Positions 33,432 to 41,350 of a stretch of DNA of 49,086 bases are shown here, one piece after another. Below the pieces are notes generated by a model. The model did not search any database. It was not told where the DNA came from and saw only the letters and a program-made list of their open reading frames with translations. The first letter of the stretch is position 1. The number at the start of each line of letters is the position of its first letter. Both the position numbers and the translations under genes were made by a program. Source of the stretch: Motiliproteus sp036964625 (lineage in GTDB: Bacteria; Pseudomonadota; Gammaproteobacteria; Pseudomonadales; Balneatricaceae); the NCBI GenBank assembly GCA_036964625.1, contig JBALTG010000020.1, positions 1 to 49,086 on the forward strand. Direction: 5' to 3'.

Positions 33432-35351
33432 ATGGCTGTTAGTTCCAAGTTTTCAGACCTCAGCTGGAATGAACTCCACCAGTGGGCGGGTGAGACGATT
33501 GTGGCCCGGGGTAAAAATTACCAAACCCGGGTCAGTGACCTGTGCATGTTCTCCGAGCGCTACCTGTTGGCGCGGGTGAGGGGGCAGGATGACTATGAGA
33601 CGCTGCTGTGGATTGATGACGCGGGCGAACTCCAGAGCCGCTGTAGCTGCCCCTATAGCTGGGGGCCCTGTAAGCACAGTGTCGCGACGCTGCTGGTCTA
33701 TAACGATCTGCTGCGCAGCGGAAAACCGGTGGCGGCGGCCGAGGCGAGCGACCCCCGTCTTGCGTTATTGCAAAGCGTTGAGGCAGACTCCGATATGGAC
33801 GCTGAGACGCGCAACGCAACCGATTTGCAGTCCAGGCTGGAGACCAGACTCTTGTCCCTGGACAAAACCGAGTTGGTGGCCCTGTTGCTGGAAACGGCAC
33901 AGCGGCATAGCGCCGTCGAGGAGTTCCTCGCACTGCAGTTAATGGCGGCCGATGATAATATGCAGCCGGTGATCAGCCAACTCGAGCGGGATATCAGGAA
34001 AACGCTCCAGCAACGGGGATGGCAGAATTATTGGGATGGAGAGGGCTTTACACCGGATTATTCCAGTATCGAGGAGCGCCTGTCATTGCTGCTGGATCGC
34101 GGTTGCTATGAGTCGGTGATTGAACTGGGTGAACAGTTGTTCAGGCAGGGGATTGAGCAGATTGCGGACTCTCAGGACGAGGGCGAGACACTGATGGCCA
34201 TTGCTGAGTGTTTTCCCGTTGTAATCCTGGCGATGGCCAACAGTGGGCGCTCCGCTGTTGAGCGGATGTTATGGTTCTGGGAACTGCAGCGTCAGGACGA
34301 CTACGGGCTCTTGAGCGATATTGAAGAGATGCCGGTCGACGAGGATGAGCTGACGGTCGGTGACTGGGGGCAGATCGCGCGACACTATCAAGTACAGTTA
34401 GATGAAATGCAGAAGCCAACAACCAAACCGAGTCAGAGGGGCCTTGACTGGTCATCGCAGTACCAGCGTTCCAACCTGCTTGAGTACGCCACGCGGGCCT
34501 GGGCTGCGGCGAAGGAGCCTGGGCGAGTCACCGGACTATTGACCGCAGACCTGCCCTACACCCAGTGTTATCCGGAGCTGGTGGACCATCTATTGACGCT
34601 GGGGGCGGTGACAGAGGCGAGAGACTGGGCCTATCGCGGTATTCAGGATACGCAGCAGGGGAGCCCCGGCGTCGCCAGTCGATTGCTAGAGCGGTTGCTG
34701 AAAATGGCGGAGCAGGAAGGGGATTTTGCATTGGCTGCGGCCTATCGGGTTATCGCCTTTATCGACGCCCCCAGTCTTTCGATCTGGGATGCAGTCAAGA
34801 GGGCTGCTGACCAGGTGGCGCATTGGCCGGCGGTGCGTGTGGCGCTGCTGGCGTGGCTGGAAAGTGGCAAACTGCCGGCCAACCAGGATGACTGGCCGCT
34901 GCCGGATCCTGATCTGCCACCCCTCGAGTCGTCAAGAGTTCGTTGGTGGAAGTGTCCTGATCGGTTTCCCTGCCATGCAGATCTGATCGCCATCGCGCTC
35001 CACGAGCAACAGATCGACGCCGCCGTTGGCTGGTACCAGCAGCAACCCGTGCCCAGGTCGCACAGTCTGGCGCTGGCTGAGGCGGCGACAGGGCGTTATC
35101 CGGAGTTGTCGCTGCAGATCTGGGAGCAGACAATTATGGCGCTGATTGCAGAGGTCAAACCCAAGGCTTATCGTCAGGCCAAGCCGTTTATGATCAAGAT
35201 GCGCACACTGATGAACGGGGGCGGTCGTAGCGGTGAGTTCGGGGTCTTTATCGGCAAGCTACGGCAGGTGCACAAACCCAAACGCCGGCTGATGGAGGTG
35301 TTGGATGAAGTCGAGTTCGATACCCTGAATAAGCGGCTTGGTGATGGCTAA
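33432..35351 (+). CDS. SWIM zinc-finger protein
   Basis: A 639-aa cytoplasmic protein. Residues 10-75 (LSWNELHQWAGETIVARGKN) lead into a SWIM zinc finger: SRCSCPYSWGPCKHSVATLL, a CxC...CxH pattern. The rest is a long helical region, with TPR-like stretches, ending near NGGGRSGEFGVFIGKLRQVH. Proteins of this type are common in bacteria and are poorly understood. The SWIM finger usually binds DNA or protein. The frame opens at 33192; I choose the ATG at 33432 because the SWIM family begins about here. A gene encoding a DUF6933-like protein follows 115 bp downstream. Confidence 0.85.
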   Translation: MAVSSKFSDLSWNELHQWAGETIVARGKNYQTRVSDLCMFSERYLLARVRGQDDYETLLWIDDAGELQSRCSCPYSWGPCKHSVATLLVYNDLLRSGKPVAAAEASDPRLALLQSVEADSDMDAETRNATDLQSRLETRLLSLDKTELVALLLETAQRHSAVEEFLALQLMAADDNMQPVISQLERDIRKTLQQRGWQNYWDGEGFTPDYSSIEERLSLLLDRGCYESVIELGEQLFRQGIEQIADSQDEGETLMAIAECFPVVILAMANSGRSAVERMLWFWELQRQDDYGLLSDIEEMPVDEDELTVGDWGQIARHYQVQLDEMQKPTTKPSQRGLDWSSQYQRSNLLEYATRAWAAAKEPGRVTGLLTADLPYTQCYPELVDHLLTLGAVTEARDWAYRGIQDTQQGSPGVASRLLERLLKMAEQEGDFALAAAYRVIAFIDAPSLSIWDAVKRAADQVAHWPAVRVALLAWLESGKLPANQDDWPLPDPDLPPLESSRVRWWKCPDRFPCHADLIAIALHEQQIDAAVGWYQQQPVPRSHSLALAEAATGRYPELSLQIWEQTIMALIAEVKPKAYRQAKPFMIKMRTLMNGGGRSGEFGVFIGKLRQVHKPKRRLMEVLDEVEFDTLNKRLGDG

Positions 35352-35466
35352 ACTCAGCCAGGCGGCGTAGCAGCAAGCCGGGATGACGCTGACTAGCGAT
35401 CTCGAGGGCGTCGATAAACTGTTCAATAACCGCAGGATGTTTCGTGAAGTTACCAGGAATTATTTT

Positions 35467-36207
35467 ATGTTGACCGTTGTACTCAGTGCCACCAAAGTAA
35501 TGACCCAGTGGCTGAAGCAGGACCTGCCCAGAATACCGAGTCCTGATGGTAAGCGAATTGGCACACAGCCGTTGCGCACGGATAGCCATCAACTCAGTTG
35601 GCAGTGCAGTGTCGTGCAAAATTTCTACCGATCTGGTGAATATACGGTCATTGCCACCGAAGCGTATAGCCGTTACACCCTGTTGATGCCCTATGCGTTC
35701 GCGCCGACCGCCGCAGAGTTTGAGCATGACTTTTTAGAACGCATTGGCTTCGAGATTCAACCGTTAATGATTGACAGTGGCGCACTGGCCGCGCATCAGC
35801 TGGAAAAGGTGAGGCAGCAGTTTGGCTCGCAGAAAAAGTCTGTCGTTTGGTTTCGCAATACCGATCTTAGCGTCAACGGCCATGTCGGCGATGCCGAACA
35901 GTGGCTAAAACAGATGCTGGAAGATAATGGGTTGTCATGCCTGAGTGAGGATGACGCGATTGGGCTCGGTGACCGCATCAACAAACTGAGAAAGCGCGCG
36001 AAGAGCGGACAGTCATCAACGCAATTGTTTTATCCGGTTGCGCGGATGCTGGATGACGCACTGTACCGTTTCGCCAAAGGGATGACTGCCGATCACTATC
36101 CGCTTACCCGGTTCGGGGATTTTCCCAATCCCTATCCGGACAGGGAGGCCACCGCCGTATCCCCCTTGCCGAACAATGTTGTATCCATGGCTGATTTTAG
36201 GAAATAG
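35467..36207 (+). CDS. DUF6933-like protein
   Basis: A 246-aa soluble protein. It begins MLTVVLSATKVMTQWLKQDL, matching the DUF6933-type start, and continues with LSWQCSVVQNFYRSGEYTVI. The central part is EIQPLMIDSGALAAHQL and the C-terminal half is helical and basic. No catalytic motif is visible. I start at the ATG at 35467 because AGGA lies about 8 nt upstream; the frame is open to 35383. It follows the SWIM-protein gene on the same strand, so the two may be cotranscribed. The function is unknown. Confidence 0.75.
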   Translation: MLTVVLSATKVMTQWLKQDLPRIPSPDGKRIGTQPLRTDSHQLSWQCSVVQNFYRSGEYTVIATEAYSRYTLLMPYAFAPTAAEFEHDFLERIGFEIQPLMIDSGALAAHQLEKVRQQFGSQKKSVVWFRNTDLSVNGHVGDAEQWLKQMLEDNGLSCLSEDDAIGLGDRINKLRKRAKSGQSSTQLFYPVARMLDDALYRFAKGMTADHYPLTRFGDFPNPYPDREATAVSPLPNNVVSMADFRK

Positions 36208-36594
36208 CGGAACGGGGCGAATGTCCGTTGATGACTGTTGTTGAATTGCAGTCGTTCCCGTACCTTATTTCCCATGATCTTCAGCTATTACAGCGACGAG
36301 CGACAGGCATACAAGTTCACGTAGGATGTGGTGAGGCACGAACCGCATCAGGCAGGCTTCGGCAGTGCCTGTAGGGTAAGGTTACAGGTGCTACTTCTAG
36401 ATTGATGCGGTTCGCAAACTCACCGCATCCTACGGGAGCGCGAGAATAGATCTGCCGCATCATGGCTGAATTACCGTGGGTAACCAGGACTCCGCAAGGG
36501 TGCAATAACGAGTGCTCAGGCGTTGGCAGGGTTACAGCGGGTTGCGATCAGCAACGAACAGCCTATAATTGCTCGTTCTTAAGCGAGGTCTCAA
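36208..36594. other. Intergenic region with an inverted-repeat element
   Basis: A 387-bp gap between the DUF6933-like gene and arfA. Most of it is a 115-bp inverted-repeat element (36320-36434). The remainder holds no gene. Confidence 0.5.
36320..36434. repeat. Interspersed inverted-repeat element
   Basis: The left arm, 36320-36350 (begins cgtaggatgtggtgag, ends aaccgcatca), matches the reverse complement of the right arm, 36403-36434, apart from a few changes and a short indel. The arms enclose about 52 bp with a small internal dyad (gcctgta/tacaggt). This cgtaggatgcggtgag-type dyad looks like a REP/MITE-class element. No coding capacity. Confidence 0.7.
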
Positions 36595-36843
36595 ATGAAA
36601 GAAACGAAGCCGTCTTCACGGCCGAAAGGAAAAAAACTGGTCATGTCACCTGTCTATCGATGTCGGCAGGAAGCCCCTAAAAAAGGTAAAGGCAGCTACC
36701 AACGTCAAGCCCGTTATCACTCAGTTGATCGCGGGTTTTTTGCTTTATGGGCATTGGGAAAATGGTTGCTATTAGGTACTGGGACGGCAGTGGCCACACG
36801 GGCTAAGGTAGATCAAAATCCCGGTTATCTCTCCTTCTTTTGA
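36595..36843 (+). CDS. arfA: Alternative ribosome-rescue factor ArfA
   Basis: An 82-codon frame. Its core SPVYRCRQEAPKKGKGSYQ matches the ArfA signature (xxFRxRVEKxKKGKGSYxR) that recruits RF2 to ribosomes stalled on non-stop mRNAs. The start ATG at 36595 has GAGG upstream. An intrinsic terminator lies inside the frame at about codons 38-49 (36707-36741), so most transcripts would lack a stop codon. This is the known arrangement for ArfA: non-stop transcripts are cleared by tmRNA when that is active and yield truncated, active protein when it is not. The hydrophobic part after the terminator (FFALWALGKWLLLG) resembles the degradation-prone tail. The call is by motif, structure and context. 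Confidence 0.88.
   Translation: MKETKPSSRPKGKKLVMSPVYRCRQEAPKKGKGSYQRQARYHSVDRGFFALWALGKWLLLGTGTAVATRAKVDQNPGYLSFF
36707..36741 (+). terminator. Intrinsic terminator inside arfA
   Basis: aagcccgttatca (36707-36719) pairs with tgatcgcgggttt (36726-36738) around a 6-nt loop, with one mismatch and G-U pairs. Six T residues follow at 36736-36741. It lies within the arfA frame, which fits production of a non-stop arfA message. Confidence 0.85.
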
Positions 36844-36916
36844 ACCCCACCGCGCGCTCCCCTTTAGCAACGACTAATGGTCGTTTGCAATAGTCGTTTA
36901 CGTTTTCTCAATCATT

Positions 36917-38062
36917 CTACCGTCTAAGCAACGTCGGAATGTTCATATCGGCAACGTCTAAAACCATATCAGGGTGTTTATTGCCATTGGTCACGTTTAA
37001 CCGATGAGATCGAAGCACTGCGTGCTGATCGGCCTCGTCCGTATCCGCAAGGGCTGCGCGTGCGCGTGCGCGTTTGTTCGGTTGTATCCGTTTGCCGTCA
37101 TCGGCAAGTCCCGTGGCGATGAGTGTCACAGTCAAGCGATCCTGCAATGTTGAATCGATGGAGGTGCCGATAATGACGGTGGCGTTATCGCTGATGAGCT
37201 GGTTGATGTAGTCTCCGATCTGAGTGAACTCCCCAATCGAGAACTCGTCACCGCTGCAAATATTAACCAGGATACCTCTGGCCTGATCTAAATTATCTTG
37301 TTGCAGCAGCGGGCAGGTTGCGGCTCGGGTGACAGCCTCTAATGCGCGCTGCTCGCCTTGGCCTTCCCCTTGGCCAAACATCGCCAGGCCTTCCTCGTTC
37401 AGGACGCGTTTTACATCTTCAAAATCCAGATTGATCAGCCCGGGTTTACTGATCAGGCTGACAACGCCTTCCAGCGCGGTACGCAGCACATCATTGGCAA
37501 CATTAAAGGCGTCGATGACTGTGATTGTCGGATCCAGCACCTTCATCAGGTTTTGATTCGGAATCACCAGTAATGCGTTCAGGTTGGCTTTGAGTGCGTG
37601 GAGGCCTTCCTCGGCGATTCGGTAGCGCTTTTTGCCCTCAAAGGCGAAGGGCATGGTGACGATGCCCACGGTCATAACACCCGCTTGGCGGGCGATCTCG
37701 GCGATAACCGGGGCTGCGCCGGTGCCTGTGCCGCCGCCCATTCCTGCGGTTATAAATAACAGGTCGGTGTTCTGCAGGCTGTCAGCGATAACTTGCCGGT
37801 CTTCAATGGCCGCTAACCGTCCAACTTCAGGGTTGGCACCGGCACCCAGGCCTTTGGTGGTTTCCCAGCCCAGGGGCATCGACACAACGCCATCACGGTA
37901 TTCAAGTGCCTGTATGTCGGTATTGGCGCAGATTAGATCGACCGCGTCCAGCTCGCCGCCAAGCAGGTGGCGAATGGTGTTGTTACCACCGCCACCGACC
38001 CCGATCACTTTGATGGTTGAAAGCTGCGAGTGTGGTTCGGCAAAACTAAATGTTTCTGACAT
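36917..38062 (-). CDS. ftsZ: FtsZ homologue outside a division gene cluster
   Basis: A 381-aa tubulin-like GTPase that polymerises into division filaments. Conserved parts are KVIGVGGGGNNTIRHLL at about 18-34, the GTP-binding GGGTGTG at 109-115, and the T7 synergy loop LINLDFEDVKRVL with the catalytic acidic pair. The C-terminal peptide is DMNIPTLLRR, the FtsA/ZipA-binding type, after a short linker. No ftsA, murC, ddlB, ftsQ or lpxC is adjacent, as they would be in a dcw cluster, so this looks like a second, orphan copy. The ATG at 38062 has AGGA upstream. It is divergent from ycjXF. Its role may be ordinary division or a specialised one. Confidence 0.88.
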   Translation of the reverse strand: MSETFSFAEPHSQLSTIKVIGVGGGGNNTIRHLLGGELDAVDLICANTDIQALEYRDGVVSMPLGWETTKGLGAGANPEVGRLAAIEDRQVIADSLQNTDLLFITAGMGGGTGTGAAPVIAEIARQAGVMTVGIVTMPFAFEGKKRYRIAEEGLHALKANLNALLVIPNQNLMKVLDPTITVIDAFNVANDVLRTALEGVVSLISKPGLINLDFEDVKRVLNEEGLAMFGQGEGQGEQRALEAVTRAATCPLLQQDNLDQARGILVNICSGDEFSIGEFTQIGDYINQLISDNATVIIGTSIDSTLQDRLTVTLIATGLADDGKRIQPNKRARARAALADTDEADQHAVLRSHRLNVTNGNKHPDMVLDVADMNIPTLLRR

Positions 38063-38418
38063 GGCATCCTATGGCGCAAGGCGTTGACCGCGACACATGT
38101 GCGAGGTCATTGATGTACTAATGATAGTTCAGGAGTGCGTCTGAATCTGTCGTGTTAAAAAATGCTTTGGCGGATCCTGTCTGAGCATTTAAATCGTTTA
38201 GTTTGGGATGAATCAGTTGTTTAGCACCCTCTGGTTTTTTAGTAAGGTTAACAATTACGATGAGCAGTGGTACAAAGACAGGCCGGACAAGCGAGAGCCG
38301 CTTGATAGAAAGCCGGCAGCGGCATCGAAGCCCCTTTAAGATATCAATCCATTAGCAACATACGGCTTTCAATAGCCTCGATTTGTTGCTAGCTTGCCGT
38401 TCTATTGAGGAGCCTTTA
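38063..38418. promoter_or_regulatory. Divergent ftsZ/ycjX promoter region
   Basis: A 356-bp spacer that must drive both genes. The best plus-strand promoter is at 38248-38276. I searched for a sigma-54 site (TGGCAC-N5-TTGC), because E. coli ycjX belongs to the phage-shock regulon, and found none. No gene is visible here. Confidence 0.45.
38248..38276 (+). promoter_or_regulatory. Candidate sigma-70 promoter for ycjXF
   Basis: TTAACA (38248-38253) and TACAAA (38271-38276) are separated by 17 bp, about 143 bp upstream of the ycjX start. The match to TTGACA/TATAAT is moderate. Confidence 0.3.
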
Positions 38419-39867
38419 ATGGGCCAGGAAGGCATAAAAGAAGGCGTATTCGAGGCCTTCAAAAAGACTGTGGATAAACGTTCTGACGCCACGTTTGAGT
38501 CGCTTCATCGGCTCCGCAGTGGGCACAAATGCATCGGTATCACCGGATTGAGTCGCAGTGGTAAATCTACCTTTATTACCAGCTTGATCAGCCAGCTGCT
38601 TAATCATGAAAAAGCCAAGCTTGGGGCTTTTTCGCCCTGGATCTCTAAGCGAATCAAAGCGGTTAAAGTTCATCCGCTTGGCGATCGTTCACTGAGCGAG
38701 TTTCCTTATAGTGACGCCATAAAATCTTTGACAGCAGCGCCGCCATCCTGGCCAGAGTCAACGACCGATATCAGCGGCTGTCTGCTTGAGATCAAGCTGC
38801 AAAAAAAGGCCCCATGGCCCTGGGAGGCAGACACTAACAGTGTCTATTTAGAGCTTCGTGATTATCCGGGAGAGTGGCTGCTTGATCTTCCACTGATGGA
38901 CATGAGCTTCTCAGAGTGGTGCTCGCAATGCGCAGCACAATTCACCCAGGAGCCGCGTGCTTCTTTGCTCGGCGGCCTCCTTAATGAGTTGCAGCAACTG
39001 GATCCTTTAGCGCCCTTTGACGAAGTCAAATTGACCGCGCTAAAGCGACAGTATGTCGAGTTTTTAAAGCGCTGTAAGGAGCAAACGCATGCATTAAGCT
39101 TGATTCAGCCGGGGCGATTTCTTATTCCGGGTAAATTTTCAGACGATCAGGCGCTTCAGTTTGTGCCAATTTTGAGCTGCAACGCGCGTACCCGAGTGCA
39201 GCTTGAACGTGCGGATGCCAACAGCTACTTCAAAGTATTAGAACAGCGCTACAACGCGTACGTAGACCGGGTTGTTTCGCCATTTTACAAGAAGTTCTTC
39301 CGCCCGATCGATAGGCAGGTTGTGCTGGTTGATGTCATCAATGCGCTCAACGGCGGCCCGGAGTACATCGCCGATATGCAGCATGCATTATCAAATATTT
39401 GCGATAGTTTTTCGTACGGGAATAGCAGCCCAATCATGAAGCTGTTCAGCCCGAACATTGAGAAAGTCATCTTTGCTGCGTCGAAAATTGATCAAGTTGT
39501 CGCCAAAGATCATGACAATGTCAGGCAGCTGCTCTCATCCGTTGTCCGTAAAGCCCTTGAAGAGGCCGCCTACAAAGGTGCAGAGCATAAGTCAGAAGCT
39601 ATTGCCGCCATTCGTTCTTCAGATGAAGCGGATCTTCGCGGTTCGTTCGGATTAAAAGGCGTAGACCTCGAGGGTGAGCCTATTGGCTACATCCACCCCA
39701 TCATGCCGGATCACGTTCCATCAACGGATGAGTGGCAGCCGTTCGTAGCGTGGAAAATCCCTATGCTTAGGCCTCCCTCGGGTGTTCGTTGTGATCAGGA
39801 TCAGGCCATCCCGCATATTCGTATGGATCAGGTGCTGCAAGACTTAATCGGAGATATGTGTTCATGA
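38419..39867 (+). CDS. ycjX: YcjX-family GTPase-like protein
   Basis: A 482-aa protein of the YcjX (DUF463) family, a Ras-like P-loop protein. The Walker A motif is GLSRSGKST at 43-51 and LELRDYPGEWLLDLP supplies the switch/Walker B aspartate. Family segments include LVDVINALNGGPEYI and KVIFAASKIDQV. The ATG at 38419 has GAGG about 7 nt upstream. It overlaps ycjF by 4 nt (ATGA). In E. coli the pair responds to membrane stress; here it faces the orphan ftsZ divergently, which may be relevant to envelope or division function. The biochemical role of the family is not well established. Confidence 0.94.
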   Translation: MGQEGIKEGVFEAFKKTVDKRSDATFESLHRLRSGHKCIGITGLSRSGKSTFITSLISQLLNHEKAKLGAFSPWISKRIKAVKVHPLGDRSLSEFPYSDAIKSLTAAPPSWPESTTDISGCLLEIKLQKKAPWPWEADTNSVYLELRDYPGEWLLDLPLMDMSFSEWCSQCAAQFTQEPRASLLGGLLNELQQLDPLAPFDEVKLTALKRQYVEFLKRCKEQTHALSLIQPGRFLIPGKFSDDQALQFVPILSCNARTRVQLERADANSYFKVLEQRYNAYVDRVVSPFYKKFFRPIDRQVVLVDVINALNGGPEYIADMQHALSNICDSFSYGNSSPIMKLFSPNIEKVIFAASKIDQVVAKDHDNVRQLLSSVVRKALEEAAYKGAEHKSEAIAAIRSSDEADLRGSFGLKGVDLEGEPIGYIHPIMPDHVPSTDEWQPFVAWKIPMLRPPSGVRCDQDQAIPHIRMDQVLQDLIGDMCS

Positions 39868-40937
39868 GCAAGGACGGTGCACACGGTCGAGGTGAACCAG
39901 ACCAAAGAACCCAAGGGCAAACATTTCGTCTTAATGATGACGAGCTGCCGACGAGCCCTCCTGACGCGATTGACGCGATTGACGCGAGTCCGACTGCGGC
40001 ACAGGCCCGCAAACTGCACTATGAACCCGTCCGGCTGGGGCGTAAGCGTGTTAAAGGGCTCAAATGGTTGGCAATGTTGGTGCTGATCTATGTGAGTGGG
40101 TTGCTGCTGTATCAGATGTACGCGCTGACAGATCAGATATGGCGTCTGCACTGGCTGCTTGGGGCGCTATTTATGCTGTTTGTTGCCGCATTACTGATTG
40201 CGATAACCGTGACGCTAAGAGCGTGGCTTATCGATAATGACAAGCTCTCAACTGTACATGCGTTTCAGCACCAGGCACGGCGTTTTCGGGAGCGCAGGAC
40301 GCACGGCCAAATCGTCCCTTATGTGCAGCAGCTTGCGGAGTTTTATCGTGGTAAACCCCAGGCGGTTGGTTACGAAAGCATGCAAGCGTCCTTGCCCAGC
40401 TATGCAGATGATCAAGAGACGCTGCAACATATCGAGAATCACTTCTTGTCGACACTGGATGCGCAAGCATTGACGTGTATTAAGACGTACAGCAGTCAGA
40501 CCGGTGTCGCCGTCGCTCTGAGCCCCTGGGCATCCATGGACATGCTATTAACGCTGTGGCGAAACATGGTGATGATTGAAGAGATTGCAAAGATTTACGG
40601 CATTCGACCCAGCTACCCTAATAGATTGAAAATTCTCGTACAGGTGCTTAACAATATGGCCTTTGCGGGGAGCTCAGAGTTAGCGCTGGACTATATGGCC
40701 AGCGTTAGTGATAACACGCTCACGTTTCCGCTAGCGGGTCGAATCGGTCAGGGCCTGGGTTCCACGCTGATCTCAGCACGGATAGGGCTGTCAGCAGTTA
40801 ATCTGTGTCGCCCTGTGCCGTTTGCTGATTCACAAGCGCCCAAACTGGCTGCTCTTATGACATCAATCGCGCGCGACGTGCTTGCGCGTCTTGGTTCGAT
40901 CGATGCGTTGAAATCAAAGCTAAGCAAACGGACGTAG
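39864..40937 (+). CDS. ycjF: YcjF-family membrane protein (TIGR01620/DUF697)
   Basis: A 357-aa inner-membrane protein. The N-terminus is an acidic cytoplasmic tail with a short DAIDAIDAS repeat, encoded by three near-identical 9-bp units. Two TM helices follow at about 70-90 (WLAMLVLIYVSGLLLYQMYA) and 100-120. The DUF697-like C-terminal domain includes SPWASMDMLLTLWRNMVMIE and IYGIRPSYPNRLKIL. The start ATG at 39864 overlaps the ycjX stop by 4 nt. It probably anchors or partners YcjX. Confidence 0.93.
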   Translation: MSKDGAHGRGEPDQRTQGQTFRLNDDELPTSPPDAIDAIDASPTAAQARKLHYEPVRLGRKRVKGLKWLAMLVLIYVSGLLLYQMYALTDQIWRLHWLLGALFMLFVAALLIAITVTLRAWLIDNDKLSTVHAFQHQARRFRERRTHGQIVPYVQQLAEFYRGKPQAVGYESMQASLPSYADDQETLQHIENHFLSTLDAQALTCIKTYSSQTGVAVALSPWASMDMLLTLWRNMVMIEEIAKIYGIRPSYPNRLKILVQVLNNMAFAGSSELALDYMASVSDNTLTFPLAGRIGQGLGSTLISARIGLSAVNLCRPVPFADSQAPKLAALMTSIARDVLARLGSIDALKSKLSKRT

Positions 40938-41350
40938 ACAATTAACTGACGGGCCTCCGAAGGGACCGCCGCAAGACTTCTACCGCCGCCTGGATGAGGC
41001 TCATCAGCCGCCCTCAAGCCGCAATTTAGGTTAACGCCGTGCGCGATGAGTTGTAGTTTTGGCACGTGCTACCGGTGAGCCGCCGGGCATCAATAGTGCT
41101 CTTTCTTGATTTACCTCATGGAATTATTGACTTAGGGGGTTATACCTATAGATCAAGGCGTCTTTGTGCCTATAATGCCGCTCTTAATTAGCGGGTATAG
41201 ACCACCTGATGTTAAGAAAGAGGAAAGAGCCGGGGGTGTTTGAATACAAGGATCCAAGGCAGGACCGGGGCTGTAGACGTAGGTGTGGTTAACTCGCGGG
41301 TCACGGCCTTTATTTGGAAATTAAAATTAACCCAAAGATGGAGCAGTACA
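40938..41350. promoter_or_regulatory. Intergenic region upstream of chemoreceptor gene
   Basis: A 413-bp gap. It contains a short dyad gatgaggctcatc (40993-41005) and, nearer the receptor, a TATAAT at 41171-41176 with no good -35 at 17 bp. I find no sigma-28-type promoter and no gene. Confidence 0.4.

Noticed and set aside
38063..38418. Search for a sigma-54 promoter of the phage-shock type before ycjX
   Set aside because: No TGGCAC-N5-TTGC match was found, so PspF-type control is not supported here.
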